Below are positions 34,073 through 44,683 of a stretch of 64,000 bases of DNA, in pieces; the first letter of the stretch is position 1, and each line of letters starts with the position of its first letter. The DNA lies in contig SAUG01000002.1 in NCBI GenBank assembly GCA_011316305.1, forward strand, positions 558,001 to 622,000, given 5' to 3'. Made by a program: the position numbers and the translations under genes. A model generated the notes under the pieces. The model did not search any database, was not told the origin of the DNA, and was given only the letters and a program-made list of their open reading frames with translations. This DNA comes from Rusavskia elegans (taxonomy: Eukaryota; Ascomycota; Lecanoromycetes; Teloschistales; Teloschistaceae).

Positions 34073-35419
34073 ATGGATTGCTATGAGGCAGCGAACAATC
34101 AATCGACCATACACAGATCCACCACACGAGATGATGGAGAGATGTCGCCCGTCGCTGGCCTCAAATCCGATTGTATCTTGAATTCATGCGGAGAGAAACC
34201 TGATATCGCTGCTTTGGTTCACTTGGCTACCTCGACTGGTGGCTTGGTGAATGACGAGGTACGTCGACAAGCTTGTACGTTCGCTAAACGACGAACATTC
34301 TCTACTCGTGTACTAATGACACTTGTTAGGGCCTTTATTACTGGGCTACATGCCTTATAAAAAGACAGGATCTACCGAATCTGCAAGATGGCAAGATCTA
34401 CCGCGTCACAAGGACGAGGACCAAGTACGCCTTGACGTAGACAGGTCTTTCATTTACTATCCAAAAAGTTGGTCCCACCAGTACAGCATGACTTTTTCAC
34501 TCTCCGACTTCGGCATGGCGCTGACACCGGCATTGCAGACCAATCCAAGCCTCAACTTGACCGCCGGAAAAGGGAGTTGTCTGCCGTCATCACCCAAGTC
34601 CTGCGGGAGCAAACAATCTTATCATATTTTCAAGGATTCCACGACATCGCGCAGGTATTTCTCCTTGTATTGGGGGTCGATGATGCCGCAGCTGCAGTGT
34701 CTCAGCTGTCGCTGCTGCGGATACGGGACTTCATGCTCCCTTCGCTAGAGCCGTCCATCGCCCATCTTCATCTCCTACCGTCCATTTTGGAGGCTGAATG
34801 TCCGAAACTCCGTCTGCATCTGTCCCAGACGCAACCTTTCTTTGCTCTGGCAGCCACGTTGACCCTTTATGCTCACGACATCCAGGAGTACAGCGATATC
34901 GCCCGCTTGTTCGATTTTTTCCTCGCACATGGTGCGGTAGTCTCCGTGTACTTTTTCGCCATCATCATACTTTCGCGGTCGGAGGAATTGTTCGAGATCC
35001 CTGCCGACGAACCCGAAATCCTCCACTCGGTTTTGTCTAAGCTTCCCAAGCCCCTGGATCTGGAAGCGCTAGTAGCCCAAACGGTATCATTGTACCGGAA
35101 GTTTCCTCCCGAAAAGCTACCCTTTCGCGCTTGGGCCAAAATCTCCCCGTACAGTGTACTGAAAACTACCACGGGAGATTTCCGTCAGCAGACGTTGAGC
35201 GATGGCGTCGTGTACTTCGATCTGCAAGTGGCCCAATTGCGCCGCCAGGAAATGCGCAGAAAAGCCATGGCAACGCTGTGGAAACACCGTGGGCCTGCAG
35301 GAAGGGTTGCTCTTGCCGTTTTGGTCGGTGCTGTTGCCATTTGGCTTGGAAAGGGTGGCGTCGAATCTTACGCCGCAATGGTATTTCGACGATTATGGGA
35401 GAAGGGTCGTGGTTATTGA
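34073..35419 (+). CDS. TBC-domain Rab GTPase-activating protein, Gyp8/TBC1D20-like
   Basis: Exons are 34073-34274, 34330-34467 and 34539-35419, giving 406 aa. The joins rebuild the TBC signature: VNDEVRRQA|WPLLLGYMP, then DVDRSFIYYPK|NQSKPQLDRRKREL. The dual-finger residues follow the family pattern: an Arg in DVDRSF (the IxxDxxR position, as QVRLDVDRSF) and Gln in SYFQGFHDI (YxQ). A single hydrophobic segment near the C-terminus (RVALAVLVGAVAIWLG) fits the tail-anchored ER/Golgi Gyp8/TBC1D20 group. These stimulate GTP hydrolysis by Ypt1/Rab1-type GTPases. The start is uncertain: an in-frame ATG at 34142 is an alternative. Confidence 0.85.
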
Positions 35420-35847
35420 TGGCAAGCTCTGCATTTTTCACAGGCCTGACTCATTTGTCCCTGGGATTTGCTCCATGAAGAGGCGGCCACCATCTCAACG
35501 ACGAGTTCAGGGTTCATTCTGTATACCTATCAAGCAACCATCAGTGGTCCCTGTAGGAATCAATGACTAAAACAATATCAGCGGTATGGGTCTGTACTAT
35601 TCTCACTACGCCTTATTTAACGAATATGTTCTTCGCAAGCGTAAAATGCGTATTGTGTTAAAATACAAGATTTGGAGACCAGAACGGCGAATAGGGCTCG
35701 GAGTGATGAAGTTTGCCAGCTTTTTCTAATTGGTAGAGATAAATACCATATTGGGCTTAGCATTTACAGATTAGCCGAAGAAATTGACACCTCACCTCTT
35801 AAGAAGGCGACCTGCCAGCTGTACGGATTACAAGAACAAGCCTCACT
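35420..35847. other. AT-rich intergenic with a short ORF of unknown origin
   Basis: Bases 35560-35800 are clearly more AT-rich than both flanking genes. A 47-codon frame (35586-35729) reads MGLYYSHYALFNEYVLRKRK and continues Lys/Arg-rich. The base composition suggests a mobile-element relic or simply an AT-rich promoter of the Yip1 gene; no terminal repeats were found. Confidence 0.35.
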
Positions 35848-36923
35848 ATGGCGAACAGAGGCTACGACGTCGTCGTCGATGTTGATGACCACGAGGTGAG
35901 CTCTTTGTGATCCACTCCAATGCATCAACATCTGACGACGTGATCAAGGGCGACCTCGGCCATACCGACCTCCAAGAAGATCTCGAATTTCACTCCTCAA
36001 GCACGTTCCCCTGATCCAGAGCTGCTTCCTTTCTTCAATCAGCCTATCCAGCTAATATCTCATACACGTCCAGATTTCAACGATACTCAATCCTCTAAAA
36101 TCACCCCAGACTCCACGTACCAACCCCCGTCATCCTCCTCAGGCTCCTCCAAACGCTACCTCTGGACCCTCTCTTTCTACGCCCAATTCTTCGCCGTCGA
36201 CACCTCCCACGTTCTCCACCGCTGTTTCTCTGCCCTCGTCCCCCGTCGCCCCTTCCTCGACATCCTAGACGGCAACCCCGATCTCTATGGCCCCTTCTGG
36301 ATCGCTACAACCGTGGTCTTCATCCTCTTCCTTACGGGGACGATAAGCCAGTACCTTGCTAGTCATCACGATAAGGCTTTTGTGTACAACTTCAAGCTGC
36401 TGAGTGGAGCGGCCGGGTTGATCTACGGGTACACGGCTGTCGTACCTATCGCGCTTTGGGGGCTGTTGAAGTGGTTTGGATCGGGGAATGCGCCAGGGGA
36501 GAGTAATATCAGTTTGGTAGAGAGCTGGGCGCTCTATGGTTATGCCAACGTTATTTGGATCCCTGTCGCCTTGATTTCCTGGTCACCAATATCGATACTC
36601 AACTACGTGTTTGTGGCGGTCGGGTTTGCCGTCTCGGCGGTCTTCCTGACAAGGAATTTATGGCCAGTGGTGAGTGTGACGGAGGCAAAGATCAGTCGGA
36701 TACTGGTGATTGGGGTGGTGGCGGCGCATGCTGGTTTAGCAATTGCGATCAAGTTTCTTTTCTTTGCGTAAGTCATCCCCATGTGTGTTGATGAAGAGGG
36801 CGTTATGGGATGCTGACGATATGGTTCAGGGCCGGTCCAGCTGCAAAGGACTTGCCGAAAATACCGAAAGGGGATGAGGCGGAGAAAGGAGAGAAGATGA
36901 TAAGGGTGTTATTCGGGATGTAA
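35848..36923 (+). CDS. Yip1-family Golgi/ER membrane protein (YIPF1/2-like)
   Basis: Exons are 35848-35895, 35949-36000, 36074-36767 and 36830-36923, giving 295 aa with all phases closing. The N-terminal cytosolic part reads MANRGYDVVVDVDDHEGDLG and then HTDLQEDLEFHSS. The membrane domain starts after NPDLYGPFWIATTVVFILFL, where DLYGP is the Yip1 hallmark, and holds about five hydrophobic segments. These proteins bind prenylated Rabs and act in ER-Golgi traffic. Intron 2 (36001-36073) begins GCACGT, not GT. Reading it as a GC-AG intron restores frame (HSS|NFNDTQSSK) and has a GCTAAT branch site. The preceding neighbour is a Rab-GAP, so two membrane-traffic genes sit together. Confidence 0.85.
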
Positions 36924-37313
36924 GAGTACTCCCCCATGGCACTTGTTATTAGGGAATCTTTTGCGCGCGGAATGCTATATTTGTACTTCTATTATCGAGA
37001 CTTCTAGCTGCCACTTGCATTCCACATTATCCCGCTGCGGGTTCATGATAAAGAAAGAAACCCCCATCTAGACGGTCTTACATCAATTTCCCACAGCTTA
37101 TCAAAAGCAACCCCATCAAACCACACCCCTTCCCATCATCACCACCTCATCTTCACACCTTCTCCCGCGCTCCGAAGACAGCTGGTTTTTGAAAGCGAGG
37201 AGGAGGTGGTGGTGGAGGATGAGGTGGAGGAAGGTACTGATTGTGCTGGAAAAAGGGATGGTGGTAAGGTAGAATGCTAATCATGCTTCATAGCTATGGT
37301 GATAGGGTCTCTT

Positions 37314-37337
37314 TTCTTCTTCTTCTTCTTCTTCTTC
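37314..37337 (+). repeat. (TTC)8 microsatellite
   Basis: Eight perfect TTC units (GAA on the other strand) within a non-coding stretch. Confidence 0.9.
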
Positions 37338-38099
37338 TTGAGAAAGAAAGGTAACGCGAGCGGGCGAATATATACATCAAACAGAACAGAACTTTCCTTA
37401 CTGCATGCAAAACCCTGATGCTTTATCCCATGCACACACTGGTGGGGTCTCCGATTTGGCTGGCAGTCGAGGTATCGGATCCACCCTACCAGTCGACGGG
37501 ACACCATTGCATGATGCAAATTGGGAAAATTCGACAGCGATGAAAGGAGCTCCGACGGCTGAAAATGCCTTTGAGAGGCATCAGCATCCTTCATCGACGC
37601 TGCGCAGGTGGGAGGATGCTGAATGCATCGACCTGGAATTTAAACCCTTTTTACTCGCATGTTATCGGTGTTCCTTATGTGATTCTTGCCTGAAGACGAT
37701 AGAATGGTATGCACGCTTGATTGCAGCAATATAGCTCGTATACGCCCCTTTTACTGTACGTACGTTCATCCTGCGCAAACCACCTCACGCACCACTATCA
37801 AATCGGACTGTGTTGATTGATGATGACTGCGACTTGACTTCCAACATCCAACACAAAAATAAAATTCGCTCAATCATACTCATATCTCCCGCCTCCGAAA
37901 TGTTACTTCCAACATCTTTTACTTGAACTCCTTCCTTTCCACCCAGCATCCACTTCTTTCTCTCTTTCAAGTCTTCTTTCCGTGTCCGCTGCTCATGTGC
38001 CTTTCCCTTGCCTCCATCTTCCTTTCTTCCTTTGCACTTGAGTTTGTTCTGTTGTCGCGCTCGCTGTATTCACTTGGTTTTTCGTGCGGTCTGTCTTGA

Positions 38100-38432
38100 T
38101 GGAGTTCTGGCGTCTTGGGTGCTTTTTTGTGGGTCGGCGTTCTAGCGTTTCTGCTATTCTTGTATTCTGGGTTCTGGCGTTGGCGTTTTCGGCATTGCGG
38201 TGTTCCGGTGTTCTGGCGTTCTCATTTCCTGTTTTCTGAGTTTGGCGTTCTGGTGTCTTGGGTGTCTTCGGTGTTTTGGCGATCGGGTGTTTTGGAGTTC
38301 TAGAGTTTTGCTTGCTTCTGGGTTTTGGGTGTCTTGGTGTTCTGGCGTTCTGGCGTTTTGGAGTTCTGGAGTTTCGTTTCTTCTTTGCTTCTGGGGTTTT
38401 GGGTGTCTTTCGGCGTTCTGGTGTTTTCACAT
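38100..38432 (+). repeat. Degenerate minisatellite built on a TTCTGGCG-like 8-mer
   Basis: Units such as TTCTGGCG, TTTTGGAG, TTCTGGAG and TTCTGGTG recur about every 8-10 bp. The segment is strongly strand-biased (G and T on the plus strand, almost no A). A longer block, from GTTTTGGAGTTCT to GGTTTTGGGTGTC, is present twice (about 38289-38333 and 38355-38407), giving a higher-order repeat. On the minus strand it translates as a TPK/RTPE-like repetitive peptide. Confidence 0.8.
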
Positions 38433-38769
38433 GTGTTTGGGGGTCTGTCCCCATCTGGTAGATCTTGCTACACGCAGGCACCAGAAGGGAACATTTTGAA
38501 TTACCGCTTGGCTCAGCTGTTCTGTACTCTGGCAAACGGGTGACATAATGTGCTAGACGTACCTATTGGACGTTCGAGCATCGACTGCTTGAACCATTTG
38601 GACAGATTGTTCACAAGGACTGGAAAAGAGATATCATAGTACATTATTCGCTAGAATTATAGACTGAAGAATGATACCTATTTACAAAGGCCCCATTCTA
38701 TTGATACAGGGATGCCAGCTGATCCCAATCTCCCTTCTACAAGCCAATCATCCAGATAGAGTTGGTTCA

Positions 38770-41700
38770 TCAACTCCGTCTCAAGACGCTATTCTGAGTT
38801 TCGTCATCGAAATTCGGCATCTTGAGGACCGCCTCCATCGTCCGTGGCGCAAGTCTTTCGAGATCCTGCAACGTCTCCTTTCCCGTCCCATAAGGCATGC
38901 TTTTGAGGTCCAAGTAGACCCCTGCAAGGTACACCAATGTTTCATAATGCGGGAATGGTCTGCCGCGATCCAAGCTCGTCGGATTCCATTGCTTCTTGAT
39001 CTTATGCTTGGCTCTGATTGGGGTTCCAAAATGCTCCCAGCCCGGCCAGCCTTCGATGAGGTGCTTCTCACAGACCTCATAGGCAAGCAGGGATTGGCCC
39101 TCTTGGGCAAGAATCTGGCTGTACTTGTTCCAGTTGTGAACGCTAAGCCGGTAGCCAGCGTGCTGAAGAGAGTCCACGGTGGTAGCGATATCATCAACAC
39201 GCGAACTTGCCTGGAGACTTTGCATGTATCTGGTAAGAGGAAGGGCAAGGATGAAGCGGTATTTGTGGAGGACCCAGCCCGGCTGCGAGGTATCGGCAGC
39301 AACTTTGCGTGCAAGCTGTTCCGACTTCTCCACAGCCAGATGCCAGCATTTTTCCGTTTCAGCATGCTCGCCAGCCTTAAAATGAGTAACCATCAGCGCC
39401 GAAAGAAGCTCTACAGGCGGAAGAGCCCCTGCATTGCCGTGTACTCTGCGGGCCGTAGAGATGTACTCGTCATACATGCCAACAACCCTATCGAAAGATT
39501 GTTTCTTGCCGTAGAGGTAAATCATGTACGAGAAATACGATGAGTAGAAAGCGACATTGACAGGGGTAGACTGTGCTCGCTGTTTAGGGCCAAGGAGAGC
39601 CAATTCCATTGGATTCAAGGTCTCAAGAGCTTGCCTCATGACCTCTTCAGCACGGCGCGCCTGAAAGGGTTGATCACCAGCATTCTCTTGGTCGTCTTGT
39701 TGTTCGTCGACCTTGGAAGCGACTCTCAAAAGTTGGTTCTGGCTGCTGAAGGTTGGATTGATGTTATTTTTCAGCATTTCATTGGCCAGCAGAAGAACTT
39801 TGTGGGGCTCGTTGGTTTTCATGAAGCCACCCATGAGGATGCTATAGTGTAAAGCTGTCGGGCGAGCTCCATTACTATGCATGATAACATTCTTAATTCT
39901 GAGAGCAGAACCTGGCATATTCTTAAGGCATAGACTCAGCATAAGAGCAGCGTACGTTATGTTGTCAAACATTACCCCGGCTTCGTGCATGCGCTTCTGT
40001 ATTTCTGCGACTTTGTCGAGCCGTCTATTCAACGCACAGTGGCTCAGCAGAATATTCCACATCCGAGTCCGAGTAACATCGCCGGCAATGTACCGCGGCT
40101 GATTCGTGGCGTCGTCGAGATCCATTGTCATAGCTTCTTGCACGACTTGATATGCTTCATCATATCGATCACTAGCAACCAGAGCCAAAACCAGGCTGTC
40201 CACCATCGAGATATTGGGCTTGATCCCTGCGGATATTGCTTGCTCGTAAAGGGCGCTGGTGGTGTCATAATCGCTCCTCTTCGCACACATGCCCATGAGT
40301 ATGTCATAGGTCGAATTACTCGGAGTCAAGTTCGCTGCCACGAGTTTTTCAAGTAGAGACATCGCTCCGTCGTAATTGCCAACACGAGCATAGGTAGCAA
40401 TAAGGATATTCCAAGCTTCCAAGTCAGGCTCGTAGCCATAAGTTCCCCGGAGAGACTGAAGCACGCTGTCTGCCCTGTCGGCTTCCGCCCGTCGGAAACA
40501 TGCGTAAAACAGGTTTCTGGCATGCTTTTGAATCTCTCCTTTGCCATATCTGTCGACGAAGTCGCGAAAGAGCCCGTCAACAGCATCAAAGTCTCCATGT
40601 CGAGCGAGCTGGGCCATTAACAGCGAGTATGCTTCCTCAGGCGGTGCCTCGTGATGTTTCCGAAAGTCTTCGAGCACCTTATACATCCCTTGAGAATCAC
40701 GCAAGGCGGAGAACCTTTTCAACATGGCCATCAACAATCCCAAATCTGGCACAAGGTTCAGCTTGCCCCTGATCTCATGATACAACTTCAATGCCGCGTT
40801 ACTGTATTTGCGATTTTGTCGACCCAGAGAGAGGTTTTGTAGCACGGCGGCTTTGAACAAGGATAAATCTGGCTGTTGTATGTGGCGACTCTTGCTCAAC
40901 ATCCGAAGCTGCATTGAGACGTCAAATTCGATATTCCGTGTGCTCAAAGCTTGTCGCATCAGCGAGATGGCAAGGCTTCGCGTGAGATCGGCATCATCGT
41001 GACTTGAAAGTTTAGCTTGTCGAATTGCCTCGGAAACTGCTCCTGCTGCACCCGCCATAAGTTCAGGAGCTTGCAAGGTATTGACGCCTTTCCAAATGTC
41101 CGGTTGCCAGACATGCGCCCGCTCCCTATCCAGATGGTGTTTCCAAATCTCTTCTGCGCACCTCCATCTGGAGTGTTGAACGGTATACTTAAGGATCATG
41201 GACGATCCGTGCAAATAACGAAGCCTTGCAGTAGCCTCTCGATGTAGACACATTGCGCCTTCCAGGTCTTTTTGTCCAAGTGCAGCGAAGACTGCATGAT
41301 CGTAGTGAAGGTAGTTTCTCTTGAATAGTGGGATATCGCTGAGGAGATTCCCTATGCATTTGAGATCGAAGGGTGTTTTGGAAGTGCTTAACCGCTCGAA
41401 AAGCAAAGAATAGTCTCCGGAGTTTAATGACAATGACATCCCCCGTATTTCCTGGTACTTCTGCCATATTTCCTGGGTCTTTAGAGGATGTTCGTTATTC
41501 CGAAGCATCCTCTTAAACTCCCTCCGGAGTTCTCTTCCTGCTTCGCCATCTAGCTGGTCAAGATTGGTACCCTCCACTGCGGGTGCCTCAATGCTGATAC
41601 TCTGTGCTGTATCTTTCTGACTTGGTCGAATGTCACCGGGGGCATCGGCCGCTGATGTGTAGGCCCGCGATCTTTGCAAGAGCGACTGTGATCGTCGACA

Positions 41701-42045
41701 ACGTCTGAATGCCGAGCCATTGCCACTCATGAACTTGCGAATGAAGGCCAAAGTCTCCCCGGGGTATAGGAAATCCAAGAAGCCAAAAGCATCAGGGGGT
41801 GTTCGTGGTATTTCAGTGGCACACTTGTTGAACGACCATGTGTGGTCACGGCTGGAGGGGACTTGTAGGAAAGCCAGCCACCAGCTGGGCAAGTTGATGT
41901 TACCGGCTCCATGAGACCAGAATGCGGAATGAAGGGATCGGTGTGTCTGCTGTTTGGATATTCGTCGTAAAACGTGCTTTCCGCCGTTCTCGAGGCATGC
42001 CGTAACCCTCTCTATCATGCCCTGGCCGGCCGTATACACCGTCAA
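38770..42045 (-). CDS. Pentatricopeptide-repeat protein, possibly CYA-5/Pet309-like
   Basis: A single 1091-codon exon. The middle and C-terminal parts contain several PPR-like helical pairs, for example DLEAWNILIATYARVGNYDG and NSTYDILMGMCAKRSDYDTT. PPR proteins bind organellar RNA. The N-terminus (MIERVTACLENGG, then RRSLHSAFWSHGAGNINLPS in approximate form) resembles the fungal CYA-5/Pet309 group, which promotes translation and stability of mitochondrial cox1 mRNA. That specific assignment is from memory of the family and tentative. The Met at residue 10 (42018) is an equally good start. A MITE-like insertion lies 130 bp upstream. Confidence 0.85.
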   Translation of the reverse strand: MTVYTAGQGMIERVTACLENGGKHVLRRISKQQTHRSLHSAFWSHGAGNINLPSWWLAFLQVPSSRDHTWSFNKCATEIPRTPPDAFGFLDFLYPGETLAFIRKFMSGNGSAFRRCRRSQSLLQRSRAYTSAADAPGDIRPSQKDTAQSISIEAPAVEGTNLDQLDGEAGRELRREFKRMLRNNEHPLKTQEIWQKYQEIRGMSLSLNSGDYSLLFERLSTSKTPFDLKCIGNLLSDIPLFKRNYLHYDHAVFAALGQKDLEGAMCLHREATARLRYLHGSSMILKYTVQHSRWRCAEEIWKHHLDRERAHVWQPDIWKGVNTLQAPELMAGAAGAVSEAIRQAKLSSHDDADLTRSLAISLMRQALSTRNIEFDVSMQLRMLSKSRHIQQPDLSLFKAAVLQNLSLGRQNRKYSNAALKLYHEIRGKLNLVPDLGLLMAMLKRFSALRDSQGMYKVLEDFRKHHEAPPEEAYSLLMAQLARHGDFDAVDGLFRDFVDRYGKGEIQKHARNLFYACFRRAEADRADSVLQSLRGTYGYEPDLEAWNILIATYARVGNYDGAMSLLEKLVAANLTPSNSTYDILMGMCAKRSDYDTTSALYEQAISAGIKPNISMVDSLVLALVASDRYDEAYQVVQEAMTMDLDDATNQPRYIAGDVTRTRMWNILLSHCALNRRLDKVAEIQKRMHEAGVMFDNITYAALMLSLCLKNMPGSALRIKNVIMHSNGARPTALHYSILMGGFMKTNEPHKVLLLANEMLKNNINPTFSSQNQLLRVASKVDEQQDDQENAGDQPFQARRAEEVMRQALETLNPMELALLGPKQRAQSTPVNVAFYSSYFSYMIYLYGKKQSFDRVVGMYDEYISTARRVHGNAGALPPVELLSALMVTHFKAGEHAETEKCWHLAVEKSEQLARKVAADTSQPGWVLHKYRFILALPLTRYMQSLQASSRVDDIATTVDSLQHAGYRLSVHNWNKYSQILAQEGQSLLAYEVCEKHLIEGWPGWEHFGTPIRAKHKIKKQWNPTSLDRGRPFPHYETLVYLAGVYLDLKSMPYGTGKETLQDLERLAPRTMEAVLKMPNFDDETQNSVLRRS

Positions 42046-42178
42046 CCAACGCTGAGAGACTCATGAATCACTCTGGGGCCAGGACCAGATATCATATCAT
42101 AGATTTGGCGTCGAAGGGGAGTGGCGGTAAAGCCAGGATCCACCATTTGATCATTGAATGAAATCATCCCGGCCGCTA

Positions 42179-42448
42179 CTCCAATTTGGCCACCTTTGCA
42201 ACACACCTACCTTTGCAACACGCTAATAACGGCCCCTAGTTTAGCGACTCTTGGCATACCCCTTTAAAATCGAAGAGCTCAAAAAATTCGGCAGAAGAAG
42301 CCTAAAAGATAATAAAACGTTCAATTAGGCTAGTATGATTGCTAGAGGTAATATTATCTCTGAATTTTGGGGAAAATACCTTCTAAGAACGTAAATATAG
42401 AGCTACTGGCTAAATCCGTTAAGTCCGTGTTGCAAAGCCAAATTGGAG
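42179..42448. mobile_element. MITE-like element with TA target-site duplication
   Basis: The 270-bp element has perfect 12-bp terminal inverted repeats, CTCCAATTTGGC (42179-42190) and GCCAAATTGGAG (42437-42448). Just inside, TTTGCAACAC (42195-42204) pairs with GTGTTGCAAA (42427-42436) after a 4-nt insertion on the left. A second copy of TTTGCAACAC sits at 42212-42221. Both ends are flanked by TA, the Tc1/mariner target duplication. The interior is AT-rich and non-coding. It fills much of the 502-bp divergent spacer between the PPR gene and SRP68 and ends 99 bp before the SRP68 start. The rest of the spacer holds nothing recognisable. Confidence 0.75.
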
Positions 42449-42547
42449 TAAAGCTCAGTACAGCCATTAGCGTGGTAATCTATACAGGCCCACCGTCAGG
42501 CCCAACTCTTGTAATATGTTGTAGTGGGTGAATTCCGCGGCCAAACG

Positions 42548-44522
42548 ATGGACATTACGAGATTCATCGTGAGTCAGAGGGACAAGGCCCTTCTTGTCGG
42601 AGACCACGGCTCCTACCGAAAGCAATTGTCCCGCCGGTTGCTCGTCGTACGGAAGAAGCTCAATCGTTCTTCCAAGGGACGCAAGTATACCCCAAAATCT
42701 CCAGTCACTGCAGAGGACATAGCCAGCAATCATGAGTTCGTAGCTGCAATAGACAATGTATGGGATCATCTGGCTGACTGTGACTCAGATATGTTCACCT
42801 CTTACTCCTTACTGCGGAGCGTGCCTGGGCGCTGGCCATGTATATGAAATCCACCCATGTAACCGAATCCAATACTCAAGGGACAACCGGATCCACCAAA
42901 CGACATATCGTTTCAAAGCTACAGAGAGCCAGCAGCTATGCTGCTCACCTGGTCAACCTGTTACAAGACACCGAGAAAAGTGGAGCATCAATCGAGTCAG
43001 TCCTAGAAGCTCGCGCATATCAGCAGTCTCTACAAGGAGCAATCAAATTCGAGAAAAAGGCCTGGGAGCAATGCTTGCAATCCTATTCCGAGACGCGACT
43101 GCTGTACATCGCACTTGCTCGGTCGGTGGGCACAAAGCAGGATGACGTTTTCAAAGATCTCTTAGCCGGCACAATAGACCAAAGTATGCGCTATGCTGCG
43201 TACCAGCTGAAGTTACCTCGGACCATCTCGATAGAAATGATTGTTGCGCGCTATGTACAAAGAGCCGATAATCGCTATGTTGCAGAGGCACTCAAGTCGA
43301 ACCCTGATCTCTTGCTGGAGCCCGGCGTGGCCGCAAAGAAAGATGTGCAAGGCGAGTCGGCAGACACGCCAAAGACAATTACTTGGCGATCACGTACTGT
43401 CAAACTCGAGGATGCGACTACAGCCCAGGCACTTGCTTCTGTATCTGCCGCTGAAAGCAAGCTGGCCTCCTTCCTGGTGGCGAACCAGGACGTAGATCGG
43501 AGAGCTAAGGCTGCTGCATTTGACGACGTCCTTATTCCCAGCCAGGATGCGGTAGACGCCGTCAAGACTGCAATCGATGAACTCACCGCGGAAGGCGTTA
43601 CTCAGGGTGATCCACGCATGCAGTTTCTACAGATCACTAGGACCGCGGTTAATTATAACCTCGTTGAATGGAGGGTTGGCAGAAATCGAGTCCTCTGCGG
43701 CGAGCAAGATGGTGCAACTTTCGAAAGCCAATCCGTTAAACAGCCAAAGAAACCTCGAGCGGATGGAAAACCGCGAGTCGCACAAGTAGAAAGTTCCGGA
43801 AGGAAGCTAACGAGGCTGAAGGAAATAGCAGTTCTGTACGATAGCACCCTCCAAAGCTTAGATTCAGTCAAAGGCTTCCCTGGAGTAGCAGCAGATCAGA
43901 CTTTCGTCAACGAAATCGAGGCCAAGAAGGCATATTTCTCATCTCTTCGGTAGCGATGTCCCTTGTCTCCCCAATTTCCAAGCTGACTCGAGGCAGATGT
44001 CTCGCGATCGCCCGTTCCCACACATTACATGGCAACAAGCCAAATGCTCTGGCTCTGCTCGCACGTGCAGCAGATCTGTCGTCGCGAGCTATGTCGTCGT
44101 CTCCACCCACGGAGTCTGCAACCGAAGGTATACCGAAACTTGAAATCAACCCAGCTCAAGCCAAATCCCTCAACGACCTCTTGGAACGCTCGGTGCTCCA
44201 GTATCGCGCCTTGGTCGAGCTAGAAGACCTCAAAAGCGAAGCATCGAAGAACAATGCTTCCAGATCCGCTCCGATGATCGAAAGATTAGACGAATATCCA
44301 CCCGAAGGCGTCGACCTTACCAATCTGGTCACATATCCGCCCAAACTGCAACTCATACCAGTGAAACCTATCTTCCTGGATACAGCCTGGAATTACATCG
44401 ACTATCCCGGACGTCCGAAGAAAGGTACAGCTACAGATATGGATGGGAAGGCAGAGGAAACATCCTCGAGGGCAGAACCGAAGAAGGAAGCGAAGAAAGG
44501 CTGGTTTGGATTTGGTCGCTAG
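42548..44522 (+). CDS. SRP68: Signal recognition particle subunit SRP68
   Basis: Exons are 42548-42735, 42789-43949 and 43997-44522, giving 624 aa. The N-terminus MDITRFIVSQRDKALLVGDH and the join ASNHE|YVHLLLLTAERAWALAMY match the SRP68 RNA-binding domain, a TPR-like fold. Later family blocks are DVFKDLLAGTIDQSMRYAAY and, over the second join, AYFSSLR|CLAIARSHTLHG. The C-terminus is Lys-rich and ends KKGWFGFGR. SRP68 with SRP72 binds the 7S RNA and is needed for ER targeting. I chose the ATG at 42548 over one 24 bp upstream because MDIT is the expected start. Intron donors here are GTTCGT and GTAGCG, both non-optimal. Confidence 0.92.
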
Positions 44523-44683
44523 TGGAGCCATTGAAAACACATATAGCCATGAGGATATCTACGAGCAAACGAGTCAATGCCATGAACTGATGCCCAAACG
44601 CCTTCTTTCTCCCTCGCCATTGATCTTCCACCCCCTCTGTCATCTTCTCCGCCCCAATCAGCTTTTCCCCCCAACCATAAATA

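Larger units (their letters stand above)
36924..38769. other. 1.85-kb low-complexity intergenic region, no gene accepted
   Basis: It contains a (TTC)8 microsatellite and a ~330-bp degenerate minisatellite (separate entries). Long frames through the minisatellite on both strands are products of the repeat, whose 8-bp-like period keeps every frame open, so I do not call them genes. Confidence 0.55.

Noticed and set aside
37993..38535. 180-codon minus-strand TPK-repeat protein
   Set aside because: It is produced by the G/T minisatellite, which leaves several frames open on both strands; kept only as a repeat and a finding.
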